The notes beneath the pieces are model-generated. The model worked only from the letters and a program-made list of their open reading frames with translations, ran no database searches and was not told the origin of the DNA. Made by a program: the position numbers and the translations under genes. Positions 33,931 to 42,382 of a stretch of DNA of 64,000 nucleotides are shown here, one piece after another. Source of the stretch: Arthrobacter sp. P2b (lineage in GTDB: Bacteria; Actinomycetota; Actinomycetes; Actinomycetales; Micrococcaceae). Position 1 is the stretch's first letter; every line of letters starts with the position of its first letter. Where the stretch lies: the NCBI RefSeq assembly GCF_900168295.1, contig NZ_FVZL01000022.1, forward strand, positions 1 to 64,000. Direction: 5' to 3'.

Positions 33931-35628
33931 GAAAAGGCGGCGAACCGCCGCTTTGTCGATCTTTCCGACCTTGGTCAAGGGCAGGTCATCTACGGAGCGA
34001 ACATGCTGCGGGATCTTGAACGCCGCCACGCCCGCTGCGAGCAGGCGGGAGCGAACCCACTCGACAGTGGGAGGCTCGGATGGGTCGACTGGCACGATCA
34101 CCGCACCTATGCTCTCGCCGAGCGTTATGTCGGGGATCGCGACCACCGCCACCCGAAGCACACCGGGAAGCGCGTACAAGTAATTCTCGACCTCTTCCGC
34201 CGATATCTTTTCTCCGGCACGGTTGATGACGTCCTTGACGCGGCCTTCGACCGTGAGGTTTCCGGTCGAATGCCAACGCACGAGGTCGCCGGTCCGGTAC
34301 CACCCTTGTGAATCGAAAGCTGAGCGGTTGTGTTCAGGAGCTCTCCAGTACCCTCGGATCGTGTAAGGCCCCCTCGTCAGTAGCTGCCCAACCTTGCCGT
34401 GCGCCACGTCAACATCGTTCCGGTCAACGATTCGGATCTCGTCGTATTCGCTTACCGGTCGCCCCTGTGTCTCCACCCCCACGATGTCCGGGTCGTCGGG
34501 GCGGACGTAGTTCACTAATCCTTCGGCCATGCCCAGGGCCTGTTGGAGCTGCAAACCAAATCCGGGCCTGACTCGTCGGGCAACTTCGTCGGAAAGACGC
34601 GCTCCGCCCACCTGCACACGGCGCAGCGACGGAGGTCGCATGCCCGTCGTGTCCATTTCATCCATCCACCGCTGCAGCACGGCCGGCACCAACGCGGCAT
34701 CGGTGACGTTCTCTGCGATCATTGCTCGGAATGCCTTCTCGGGGTCGGGGCTCGGTTCGAGCACGACCCGCCCGCCTGCGTCTAACACCCCGAGGGCCCC
34801 TGGGCAGGCCAGCCCGAAGTTGTGTGCGACGGGAATGCTTAGGAGAAGGACCGTGTCACGAGTGAAGCCTGCAGCCTCGGCGCACGCCCGGAAGTTGTAG
34901 ATGTAGTCGTCGTGCGTGCGAGGGATGAGCTTGGGGGTCCCTGTCGTCCCCCCGGAGAGCAGGAGCACAGCGACGCTGTCACTGCTTGGGGCCTCGTTGT
35001 GCGATCGCGGGGAATCGACGGGAGCGGGAAACGAGAAGCGAAGTCGACCCTCGACTGCGGCTGTCTGCTGCTCGAGGTTGACGACGATCAGATGATTCAG
35101 CACGTCATGCTGGTCGATGAGCTGGAGCGCGAGTCCGCGGTGGTCGAATCCCCGGAACGAGTCGGGAACGACGATTGCGCGCGCCTCGGTCATCGCCGCC
35201 AGATGCTCCAGTTCGGCGGATCGGTGGCCGGGCAGGGCGAGAACGGGAACAAGCCCTAGTCGGAAGCAGGCGAGTAAGATCACGATTAGCTCTACCGTGT
35301 TAGGGAGCTGTACCAGGACTCGATCGCCGTGCGGCGCTCCCTTCATGTCGAATGCTGCCAGCTGGACGGCAACGGCGCTCACTTCCGTCTCCAGATCGGT
35401 AAAAGTGAACACGCGGTCGCGCTCAACCACGGCGACCTTGTCGCCCCATTTTTGGGCCCACACCGCAGGAAGGTCGCCCATTAACTCTCCTGTCCATAGC
35501 CCGGCTCGTCGATACTGCTGAGCCTTGTCTGGCGGCCATGGCACGAAGCCGAATGACACTGGGTGAGTCTTGGAGTCCTCCCTTTCGTTAGATGTCTTCA
35601 GGCTTTGCGGCTGTGCTTCATGTGTCAT
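33919..35628 (-). CDS. Aryl-acid AMP ligase (salicylate/2,3-dihydroxybenzoate-AMP ligase type)
   Basis: The 569-residue adenylating enzyme resembles DhbE/EntE and SdgA: FGFVPWPPDKAQQYRRAGLW at the start, P-loop LLLSGGTTGTPKLIPRTH (223-239), and HNFGLACPGALGVLDAGG, the aryl-acid pocket motif with Asn (HNYPLSSPG in DhbE). The C-terminal domain includes KVGKIDK. It would adenylate a hydroxybenzoate and pass it to CoA or another acceptor. Its stop adjoins a terminator that is part of the direct repeat. It follows, with four bases of overlap, an ABC importer ATPase gene, so uptake and activation are coupled. Salicylate is a reasonable but unproved substrate. Confidence 0.88.
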   Translation of the reverse strand: MTHEAQPQSLKTSNEREDSKTHPVSFGFVPWPPDKAQQYRRAGLWTGELMGDLPAVWAQKWGDKVAVVERDRVFTFTDLETEVSAVAVQLAAFDMKGAPHGDRVLVQLPNTVELIVILLACFRLGLVPVLALPGHRSAELEHLAAMTEARAIVVPDSFRGFDHRGLALQLIDQHDVLNHLIVVNLEQQTAAVEGRLRFSFPAPVDSPRSHNEAPSSDSVAVLLLSGGTTGTPKLIPRTHDDYIYNFRACAEAAGFTRDTVLLLSIPVAHNFGLACPGALGVLDAGGRVVLEPSPDPEKAFRAMIAENVTDAALVPAVLQRWMDEMDTTGMRPPSLRRVQVGGARLSDEVARRVRPGFGLQLQQALGMAEGLVNYVRPDDPDIVGVETQGRPVSEYDEIRIVDRNDVDVAHGKVGQLLTRGPYTIRGYWRAPEHNRSAFDSQGWYRTGDLVRWHSTGNLTVEGRVKDVINRAGEKISAEEVENYLYALPGVLRVAVVAIPDITLGESIGAVIVPVDPSEPPTVEWVRSRLLAAGVAAFKIPQHVRSVDDLPLTKVGKIDKAAVRRLFTQD

Positions 35629-36488
35629 GCGTCACGCACCATGCGTGACGCTTGTGGAGGGCGCGCTGCATCCGCTGGACGATGATTGAGCTTCGCAAGC
35701 TGGATCTGCTGGTAGACGTGATGGCGCAATTCCGTGAAGCGCGGAAGAGAGCGGGTTTCCAGCTGATCGCGCACGTCGGGCAGGTCCACCCGAATGTCGT
35801 CCTGGATAACCGTGGGTGAGCTAGACAGGATGATTACGCGTTCGCCCAGGTACACGGATTCGTCGATGTCATGCGTAACGAACAATATGGTCAATCCGAG
35901 CTTTTCCCACACATCTCGGATCAAATCTTCCAGGTCGGCACGGGTCTGCGCATCCACGGCGGCGAAGGGTTCATCCATGAGCAGAACTTCAGGTTGGTAC
36001 GCGATCGCCCGGGCGATCGCCACCCGCTGTTGCATACCTCCCGACAGCTGCCACGGGTAGGAAGTCGGAACGTGTGCAAGTCCCACGGCTTCGAGCGCCT
36101 GATCGACCAATTCTTTTCGACGTGCCTTTGGAACGCGCTGATTCTTCAAAGGGAGCGCGACATTCTCGTGTACCCTCATCCAGGGGAAGAGCGACCGACC
36201 GTATTCTTGGAACACGACGGCCATCTTCTTGGGTGGTCCGACGATCTTGTTCCCGTCGAGCAGGATCGTGCCCCCGGTGGGCCTCATCAATCCCGAGATG
36301 CATTTCAGCAGAGTCGTCTTCCCTGAGCCGGACGGCCCTACGAGACACGCAAGTTCACCCGCAGGCAGGTCGAACGTGAGGTTGCGCACGGCTTCGACGT
36401 CGCCGGCGTCGCTCGAATAGACCTTCCTGAGATCCCGCACGGACAGGGCGATATGACGATCCGTCGCGATGGAGAGATTAGCTGGCAT
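35625..36488 (-). CDS. Nitrate/sulfonate/taurine-type ABC transporter ATP-binding protein
   Basis: The protein is 287 residues, with Walker A GPSGSGKTT, Q-loop VFQEYGRSLFPWM, signature LSGGMQQRVAIARA and Walker B VLLMDEPFAAVDAQTR. The sequence type is that of the SsuB/TauB/NrtD group. It powers the two permeases encoded just upstream on the same strand; reading frames overlap by 11 bases upstream and four bases downstream, so translation is coupled. The C-terminal 50 residues are longer than the core and of unknown use. Confidence 0.92.
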   Translation of the reverse strand: MPANLSIATDRHIALSVRDLRKVYSSDAGDVEAVRNLTFDLPAGELACLVGPSGSGKTTLLKCISGLMRPTGGTILLDGNKIVGPPKKMAVVFQEYGRSLFPWMRVHENVALPLKNQRVPKARRKELVDQALEAVGLAHVPTSYPWQLSGGMQQRVAIARAIAYQPEVLLMDEPFAAVDAQTRADLEDLIRDVWEKLGLTILFVTHDIDESVYLGERVIILSSSPTVIQDDIRVDLPDVRDQLETRSLPRFTELRHHVYQQIQLAKLNHRPADAARPPQASRMVRDA

Positions 36489-37251
36489 GTTCTACTTCTT
36501 TCTGACCGTGGTACCAGCGGAGCGCTTTGCGCTCCACGAACTGGAAGAGGAATGACAACCCGACGCCGATCAACCCGAGCAGGGCAATGCCAGACCACAT
36601 CTCCGGTATCGCGAAGGATCGCTGAAACTTGATGATGGAAAAGCCCAGTCCCGACGACGACGCGAACATTTCCGAGATCACCATCAGGATGAGACCGAGC
36701 GACAGCGACTGGCGAACTCCGACCATAATTTGGGGGCTCGCACTGGGGATTAGCAGGTGCCGAACGCGTGCCAGCCCCCCGATGGCGTAACTACGGGAGG
36801 AATCCGACAGCACGGAGTCGACGGCGCGCACGCCCTCTACGGTGTTGAGCAGGACGGGCCAGACACAGCCGAAGACGATTGTGACGATTTTCATCGAGTC
36901 GGAGATCCCCATGATCAGCATCATGACGGGAATCAGCACCGGGGGAGGCACAGCGCGCAGGAACTCCAGGGTGGGTTCGAGCAGCATGCGAAGCCACCGG
37001 GTCGTGCCGATCGCGAGCCCCGCCGTGATTCCAATCATGATGGCCAAAGCGATACCCGCCAGCATCCGGCCGATGCTCGGCAGGACGTCGGTCAGGAACA
37101 GCTCGCTAAACCACACCTGAGCGAAGGTCTCGACAAGAAGCGCAGGCGAGGGGGCGTAAAAATTGGCCGTGCCTAGGGTCGCTGCCCACCAGATGATGAT
37201 CAGGATGATCGGTAGACCCACGGCGTATGCAATGGACTTGAGGATCTTCAT
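36478..37251 (-). CDS. ABC transporter permease (SsuC/TauC type)
   Basis: The ATG at 37251 overlaps the stop of the preceding permease gene (ATGA) and is the best start, giving 257 residues (MKILKSIAYAVG). There are six hydrophobic segments and the EAA-like loop GGLARVRHLLIPSASPQIMVGVRQSLSLGL. With the neighbouring, different permease it would make a heterodimeric channel, which is less usual in this family, where one permease gene often suffices. Confidence 0.88.
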   Translation of the reverse strand: MKILKSIAYAVGLPIILIIIWWAATLGTANFYAPSPALLVETFAQVWFSELFLTDVLPSIGRMLAGIALAIMIGITAGLAIGTTRWLRMLLEPTLEFLRAVPPPVLIPVMMLIMGISDSMKIVTIVFGCVWPVLLNTVEGVRAVDSVLSDSSRSYAIGGLARVRHLLIPSASPQIMVGVRQSLSLGLILMVISEMFASSSGLGFSIIKFQRSFAIPEMWSGIALLGLIGVGLSFLFQFVERKALRWYHGQKEVEHAS

Positions 37252-38054
37252 ATGACGATCTCCGACCGGATAGATGAATGCCACGAGAGCGTTTTCTTTT
37301 CAAGCAAACGCATCGTCAGGTTGACCATGACTCCGATGAGACCTGCGGCGAGGACAAGGCCGTACATCTCAGCTACCGCACCACCGGACTGGGCGAGAGC
37401 AATCGCATGTCCTAGGCCAGGACTGCCGATGATCAACTCGGCGGTGATAGCGAGGATTAACGCTATCGCTGCTGCCAGCCTGACGCCCGTGAAGATGAAC
37501 GGGAGCGCTGACGGGAAGGTGACATAACGAAGGCGCGAGACTGGACCTAGACCGAACGATCGGGCAGTGTTGTCGGCAACCATGTCGACATCGGCCACGC
37601 CGTAGAGAACCTGGATCAGGATCTGCCAGAACGCCGCGTAGATGATCAACATCAACGACGACTCGATCTTCACCCCGAAGAGGATCACTGCTATGGGGAT
37701 CAGGCCGACCGAAGGAATCGGTCGCAGGAATTCAATTGTCGAGTGGGTAGCCTTGCGGATAAAGCTGCTCGAACCGATGACAAAACCCGCCACGATTCCC
37801 GTGACCGCAGCGATGCCCAGTCCAATTCCCCAGGCCAGCATCGTTTCACGGACCGCTTCCCAGAACTCCAGGGTGCCAAGGCTCACCACCAGAGCCGTGA
37901 TGGCAGCACTTGCCGGAGGCAGAAACTGCGGGTTGATCACACCGGTCAATGAGACGCACTGCCACATCAGCAGAAAACCAAGTACTCCGACCAGCCCGAG
38001 CGACCGCTTCGCCCACTGTTGTCGCTGCGCTGTCGCCGGTCGCCGTCCGGCCAT
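37248..38054 (-). CDS. ABC transporter permease (SsuC/TauC type), second subunit
   Basis: The ATG at 38054 shares one base with the stop of the TPP-enzyme gene (TGATG) and gives 268 residues (MAGRRPATAQ); longer starts run into that gene. It has six hydrophobic segments and the cytoplasmic loop FGLGPVSRLRYVTFPSALPFIFTGVRLAAAIAL (in pieces), the family's ATPase-contact region. It pairs with the permease encoded next and with the binding protein at 39747. The tight overlaps show one operon from the binding protein down to the AMP ligase. Confidence 0.88.
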   Translation of the reverse strand: MAGRRPATAQRQQWAKRSLGLVGVLGFLLMWQCVSLTGVINPQFLPPASAAITALVVSLGTLEFWEAVRETMLAWGIGLGIAAVTGIVAGFVIGSSSFIRKATHSTIEFLRPIPSVGLIPIAVILFGVKIESSLMLIIYAAFWQILIQVLYGVADVDMVADNTARSFGLGPVSRLRYVTFPSALPFIFTGVRLAAAIALILAITAELIIGSPGLGHAIALAQSGGAVAEMYGLVLAAGLIGVMVNLTMRLLEKKTLSWHSSIRSEIVI

Positions 38055-39700
38055 CACGCCAGCGCCTCTGCGGTGAACGAGTGCTTGAGCACCCATGACG
38101 GGAAGGATGAAATCTTGGCATCGATCACCAATGGGCGTGCGGACCGCCCTCTGACCCAATCGAGCACACCAATTACATCCGACTCGGCTTTGACAGTAAG
38201 CGCATCGCATCCGAACCCGCGCGCGATTGCAGCGATATCCGTGGGCGGGAATTCCACTGTCTGCTTCTGCGATGCGTCGTCGAAGTGATGCACTTCGGCG
38301 CCATAGGCATTGTCGTTATAGACGACGATCAGCATCGGCACCTGAAGCCGCACTGCGGTGTCGAGTTCAACCAGGCTCATCATGAAGCCTCCGTCACCCA
38401 GCCCGGCGACCGTCAGCAAGTCCGGCTGCGCAAGCGCCGCGCCGATCGCGGCAGACAGCCCGAGTCCGACAGACTGGAAGGCCAACGGCATGCAGAACCG
38501 ATTCGCGGACGGCAACGTGAGGAACATACCCGGGTACCCGCAGAAGTTCCCGCTGTCCAACACTACTTGGCGTTCGCGCGGCAGTATGTCGTCCAAGGCT
38601 ATTGTCAGAGCACGCGGATCGATGAAGGCGGCGGAATCGATTGGCTCGAACGGTACGGTGCGCCATGGAACTTTCGTACCGATTGTCTGCTGCACGTCCG
38701 CGGTCCGGTACCCCTGATTGTGGGCACCACGGAACGTAAGTTCTGCAGTCACGACGGACGCGACCAGCGCCGTGTCACCCACAATGGCGAGGTCGACGGG
38801 ACAATGGCGTCCCAGGTTCTCCCGAACGTCGTCGATCTGCACCACGAGGGAGTCGCTCAGGAGTTCGCCGTTTCTCGTGGTCCAATGATTCAGGCTTGCT
38901 CCGAACGCTACGATCAGGTCAGCGCCCTCGATGAGCGCGGCGGCCGCAGGACTCGAAAACCCCCCCATTACGTCCAGGTACCACGGGTTGTTGGTGAACA
39001 ATCCGCGTGCGACAGCCGAGGTGGCGAGTAGGGCCCCTGAAATTTCCGCCAGATGCTCAAGCTCGACGCGAGCTCCTTGCGCGCCACGCCCACCGACAAT
39101 CAGTGGTCGTTCTGCTCTTTCCAGCAGGTCGGCGAGCTGCTGGGTAGCATCGGGTGACGCGACCGCCTTACTGGGTTGCACGAGGCTCGGGACCATCTCC
39201 GGCCGCCAGGTAATGTCCTGCTGCTGGACGTCGAGCGGTAAGTTGATAACCACCGTGCGCCTCTCGTTTCGTGCTGCGGAGACAGCACGAACGCAGTCCT
39301 CCACGGCCGTCCTTGCGGAGTGGATGCGGTCCACCGCCACTCCAAGGGCTCGGACTGCCATCGACTGGTTGATCCAAAAGTTCGAGGTCACATCGAACGG
39401 AGGCGTATCAGCGGCGATCACAATCATCGGCGTATTGCTCTTAGCCGCTTCTGTGATACCCGTCAGCGCGTTCGTCAGTCCACAGCCCTGGTGCACGGTC
39501 ACCGCGGTGACTTCCCCGCTCATGCGGGAATGGGCGTCCGCCATCATCGCAGCGCCGCTCTCATGGCGCGATGCAACGAACGTGGTGCCTTCGGCGATCA
39601 GCGCGTTGGTGACGTGAAAATTGCCGCTGCCGACGACCCCGTACGCGTTCTTCACGCCGAGCAGGGCGAGGGTTCTGCCCACTGCCTCTGCAACTTTCAT
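38054..39700 (-). CDS. Thiamine-diphosphate-dependent enzyme (acetolactate synthase/benzoylformate decarboxylase-like)
   Basis: At 548 residues it has the three-domain ThDP fold. The catalytic Glu47 lies in ASRHESGAAMMADA; the ThDP-Mg motif begins GLGDGGFMMSLVELDTAV and ends YNDNAYG about 28 residues later. The central domain includes RPLIVGGRGAQGA. The family decarboxylates 2-oxo acids or joins them to an aldehyde or pyruvate. It is transcribed between the binding-protein gene and the permeases, so it may act on the imported compound, for example an arylglyoxylate, whose product could feed the aryl-acid ligase. The substrate is inferred only from context. Confidence 0.88.
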   Translation of the reverse strand: MKVAEAVGRTLALLGVKNAYGVVGSGNFHVTNALIAEGTTFVASRHESGAAMMADAHSRMSGEVTAVTVHQGCGLTNALTGITEAAKSNTPMIVIAADTPPFDVTSNFWINQSMAVRALGVAVDRIHSARTAVEDCVRAVSAARNERRTVVINLPLDVQQQDITWRPEMVPSLVQPSKAVASPDATQQLADLLERAERPLIVGGRGAQGARVELEHLAEISGALLATSAVARGLFTNNPWYLDVMGGFSSPAAAALIEGADLIVAFGASLNHWTTRNGELLSDSLVVQIDDVRENLGRHCPVDLAIVGDTALVASVVTAELTFRGAHNQGYRTADVQQTIGTKVPWRTVPFEPIDSAAFIDPRALTIALDDILPRERQVVLDSGNFCGYPGMFLTLPSANRFCMPLAFQSVGLGLSAAIGAALAQPDLLTVAGLGDGGFMMSLVELDTAVRLQVPMLIVVYNDNAYGAEVHHFDDASQKQTVEFPPTDIAAIARGFGCDALTVKAESDVIGVLDWVRGRSARPLVIDAKISSFPSWVLKHSFTAEALA

Positions 39701-39746
39701 TCCAGTCCGCCTTCGCCCCGTCCAGCCATCGATATCGAATTTTTAG

Positions 39747-40706
39747 TCATCGCTTGATCAGCAGCGAGCTCGCGTCGATCGGTTTTTCTATCAGTCCGTA
39801 CTTGTGCATAAGGTCGGCGGTCAGCTGAAGTTTCTCTTTGCTGAGCTCGGATTCGAAGGACGGTAAGGTCATTTTCTCGACGACCGCAGCGGGCACCTTT
39901 GTGAATGTTGGGACGAGGGAGACGAACTTTTCACGGTCGCCGGCTAACAGTGTCTTCGACTCCTTGATCGCTGAAGCGAACTTTTCGATCACGTCGGGAT
40001 TGTCTTTCGCGTACTGATCGGTTGTCATCCAACCGGCAACAGGAATGTCTTTCATTGACCCTGTGAACATATCCCCAATTCGACGGTTTCCCGCAGCGAG
40101 AGCGCCGGCTTGGAACGGCTCGACTAGCCATGCGGCGTCGATGGAGCCTCGCTCAAGGGCCGCCTGCATGTCAGGGAACGCGATCTCGACGACTTTGGTC
40201 GTCGCCGGGTCCACTCCCGCGTCGGTCAACTGCGAGTACAGCCCGAGTGCGCCAATCGTCTGAAGACTGTTGACAGCGAAGGTTTTGCCGCCGAGATCTT
40301 TCACCGACTGGATGTCGGAGTCGGCTTTGACGAAGATGCCGTGGTCGGTTGCGCCCACATCGTTGGCTTCGATAACCCTTATCGGCAGTCCCTTGGCCAC
40401 GGCGAGCAAAATCGAGGTGTAGTTCGTGTACCCGATGTCGATGGACCCAGAGGTGAGCGCAGTGATCGCGGCGGCGCCACCCTCGGTCGGGACGAGGTTG
40501 ATCGTGAGGTCCTTCGCGGTGAGAAGTCCTTCGTTATCGGCGTTGACTACGGTAGACGTGTGTGCCAAGGGGAAATAACCAACCTTGACCGGCTCCGCGC
40601 CGCTTTTCGAGGAGCTCGCGCCACTTCCGCACCCGGTCAGCGCGAGTGCCGCTGCGGCGAGGATTGGCACGGCCAGTCGTGCGAACTTATTTCGTCGTTG
40701 AAACAT
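39747..40706 (-). CDS. ABC transporter substrate-binding lipoprotein (NMT1/SsuA-like)
   Basis: The 319-residue protein has a lipoprotein signal: MFQRRNKFARLAVPIL, hydrophobic core, then ALTGCGSG with lipobox Cys at about residue 26. The mature part resembles SsuA/TauA/NMT1 binding proteins: VKVGYFPLAHTSTV, IDIGYTNYTSILLAVAKGLPIRVIE, NSLQTIGALGLYSQLTDAGVDP, and WLVEPFQAGALAAGNRRIG. It is the likely first gene of the ABC/TPP/ligase operon. Ligands of the group are sulfonates, nitrate, thiamine precursors or aromatic acids such as phthalates; the neighbouring aryl ligase favours an aromatic acid. Confidence 0.9.
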   Translation of the reverse strand: MFQRRNKFARLAVPILAAAALALTGCGSGASSSKSGAEPVKVGYFPLAHTSTVVNADNEGLLTAKDLTINLVPTEGGAAAITALTSGSIDIGYTNYTSILLAVAKGLPIRVIEANDVGATDHGIFVKADSDIQSVKDLGGKTFAVNSLQTIGALGLYSQLTDAGVDPATTKVVEIAFPDMQAALERGSIDAAWLVEPFQAGALAAGNRRIGDMFTGSMKDIPVAGWMTTDQYAKDNPDVIEKFASAIKESKTLLAGDREKFVSLVPTFTKVPAAVVEKMTLPSFESELSKEKLQLTADLMHKYGLIEKPIDASSLLIKR

Positions 40707-40789
40707 CGTCTGCTCCTTGTGAAGGTACCCTGATAGGCACGGGGTGAGCTTAGGTCAGGAACCACTGCACCCGTCTCGCGGCTTTCGCA

Positions 40790-41234
40790 TCAACGGAAAA
40801 GTTCTAGTCTGCGGTCCGAGCTAGCATGGACGGTCGGGTTCCGCCGGGCGACCAGAGCCTCCAGCCCGACCCACGGGTCGGGTGTCGGCAGCACGGACGA
40901 CCAGTCCGACCCGGCCGAGAGCAGTGCGCCGGAATGGAGCACGTCCTTGGTTATCCAGCTGTTCTGGAACGTCGCGTCGGGGATCTACTTGCCGTTGCTC
41001 TTTGGAAGGTTGACGGATCCAGATGCACGGCGACGCATCGGGCACCACCCAGCGGGGCGAAGGCCTTTTGTTGCAGAGCTTGAGGCTCGCGGCCACGTTC
41101 TCGAGGGTCCAAAGCGACGCGCCCGTGAACTCGGGATCCTCGTGCTCGTGGCAGATGTACGGCCGCAACATTGCCGTGGCGCCGGTCATTGGTACGCGGT
41201 CGAGGACGAGCTTCACGAAGTAGGGGGCGCTCAT
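40790..41234 (-). pseudogene. Decayed amidohydrolase (YtcJ-like, amidohydrolase 3 family)
   Basis: The frame starting at 41234 reads FVKLVLDRVPMTGATAMLRPYICHEHEDPEFTG (in pieces), the central part of YtcJ-like amidohydrolases (VKLxxDGVPMxxTAAML). It then loses homology. In another minus frame, about 40820-40990, the text IPDATFQNSWITKDVLHSGA and LLSAGSDWSSVLPTPDPW, VGLEALVARRNP is the classic C-terminal metal-Asp region (GSDWP ... PxxxIxxAVxR), running to a TGA at 40790. So N-terminal and middle parts are missing, and at least one frameshift and a large internal deletion are present. No intact product can be made. Confidence 0.8.
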
Positions 41235-41314
41235 GCTTACTGCGTACGCCGCTCCGATTTAGCTTTCCATGCAGAAGGGCTCTCATGCGGGTTTCGGACG
41301 ATCGAGTCAGCTTG

Positions 41315-42082
41315 TCACCGGCCGTTTCCGTTCGCGGCTTTCAGACCCGCGCTGATTCGCTGTGATCCACTTCGAAGTAGTTCCACTCGAGGGCGAACAG
41401 GTTTGTCATCCTTGGGAACGATGACGCTGATTGCTGCGATCACGTCACCGCCGATGCCGTACACGGGAACCGCGATCCCTATGACTTCAGGATGGATAAA
41501 CCCGTTGGAAATGGAGTAACCCTCCTGACGCACTCGTGACAGTAGATGGCGGAGTTCGACCGGTGAAGTGATTGTCAGCTCGGTGAACTTCACCAGATCC
41601 GCCGAGAGGATCTCTTCCTGGAGATCGCGTGACGCGTGCGCCAGCAAGACCAGTCCGCATGCAGAGGCGTGCAATGGCAAGCGACCGCCGATGGTGGTGA
41701 TGTTCACGACGGAGTCCGGCCACGACAGCCGCTCTAGAAACAGCGCGTCTCGACCTTGCAGAATGCCGAGTTGGGCGTGCTGCCTCACCGTCATATGCAC
41801 CTCCTGTAGGTGAGGGAGGGCTATCTCCCTCAGCCCGAGCGCACCGGGAGTGCGGGAGGCCAGTTCCCAAAGTCGCACCCCGAGACGGTACGTGAGGTCG
41901 TCCTGACGCTCCAGCAATCCCTGATCCACCAACTCCGCGATCAGCCGGTGGGTGGTCGCGAGTGGTAGGCCGCTCCTCAAGGAAAGCTGGGAAATCGTGA
42001 GGAACGTGACGTTCGTGGTGAAGGCACCCAGGACCTGCAGGTGGCGACTCAGCGTAGAGCGGCCAGCGGATGCGCGCGCCAT
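41315..42082 (-). CDS. IclR-family transcriptional regulator of the ABC/TPP/ligase operon
   Basis: At 255 residues it has a winged-helix N-terminus (FLTISQLSLRSGLPLATTHRLIAELV) and an IclR ligand domain with GGRLPLHASACGLVLLAHA. It lies upstream of, and on the same strand as, the binding-protein gene, separated from it by the decayed amidohydrolase. By position it controls the ABC/TPP/ligase operon. It is the third IclR protein in the window. The sequence GTTCGTTGGTCCTAGTGTTC just upstream of its start (42106-42125) resembles, with a shifted right half, the shared 20-bp element. Confidence 0.88.
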   Translation of the reverse strand: MARASAGRSTLSRHLQVLGAFTTNVTFLTISQLSLRSGLPLATTHRLIAELVDQGLLERQDDLTYRLGVRLWELASRTPGALGLREIALPHLQEVHMTVRQHAQLGILQGRDALFLERLSWPDSVVNITTIGGRLPLHASACGLVLLAHASRDLQEEILSADLVKFTELTITSPVELRHLLSRVRQEGYSISNGFIHPEVIGIAVPVYGIGGDVIAAISVIVPKDDKPVRPRVELLRSGSQRISAGLKAANGNGR

Positions 42083-42313
42083 AATCGCCTCCCGACGACG
42101 TTAATGTTCGTTGGTCCTAGTGTTCTCTGCGTTCATCGTGGCTGACCGCAGCCGTGGCATCCCGGTCATGGGGAGTCGCTGCTGGATCTGACGGGCTTGT
42201 CGGAGGGTGTCGGCGATGGAGTGCAAGCCAACACCACCGTTGCCGGTGACCGGTCCGTGGCGCACTTCGACGCGACCCTGGCTGCAGTTGAAGTGCGGGT
42301 GCGGTCAGCGGCA

Positions 42314-42382
42314 CTTATGTAGCGCGAAGAGCGGCCCTCCGCAATGCAGGACTCTAATTGGGGACAGAGGTCAGTCCTGGGT
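42314..42382. repeat. Imperfect direct repeat, copy B, with a degraded terminator
   Basis: This is the second copy of the repeat at 33858-33930. It keeps CTTATG-AGC-CGAA, AGCGGCCCTCC and the TCAGTCCTGGGT end, but the right arm of the terminator stem is mutated and four bases are lost. It covers the 3' end of the PaaX-type gene. The two copies bracket 8.4 kb that form a separate functional block. The bases between it and the IclR gene (42083-42313) hold no recognisable gene. Confidence 0.75.

Noticed and set aside
42083..42313. Possible coding remnant between the IclR gene and repeat copy B
   Set aside because: A plus-strand frame here looks protein-like near its end but matches no family I can name.
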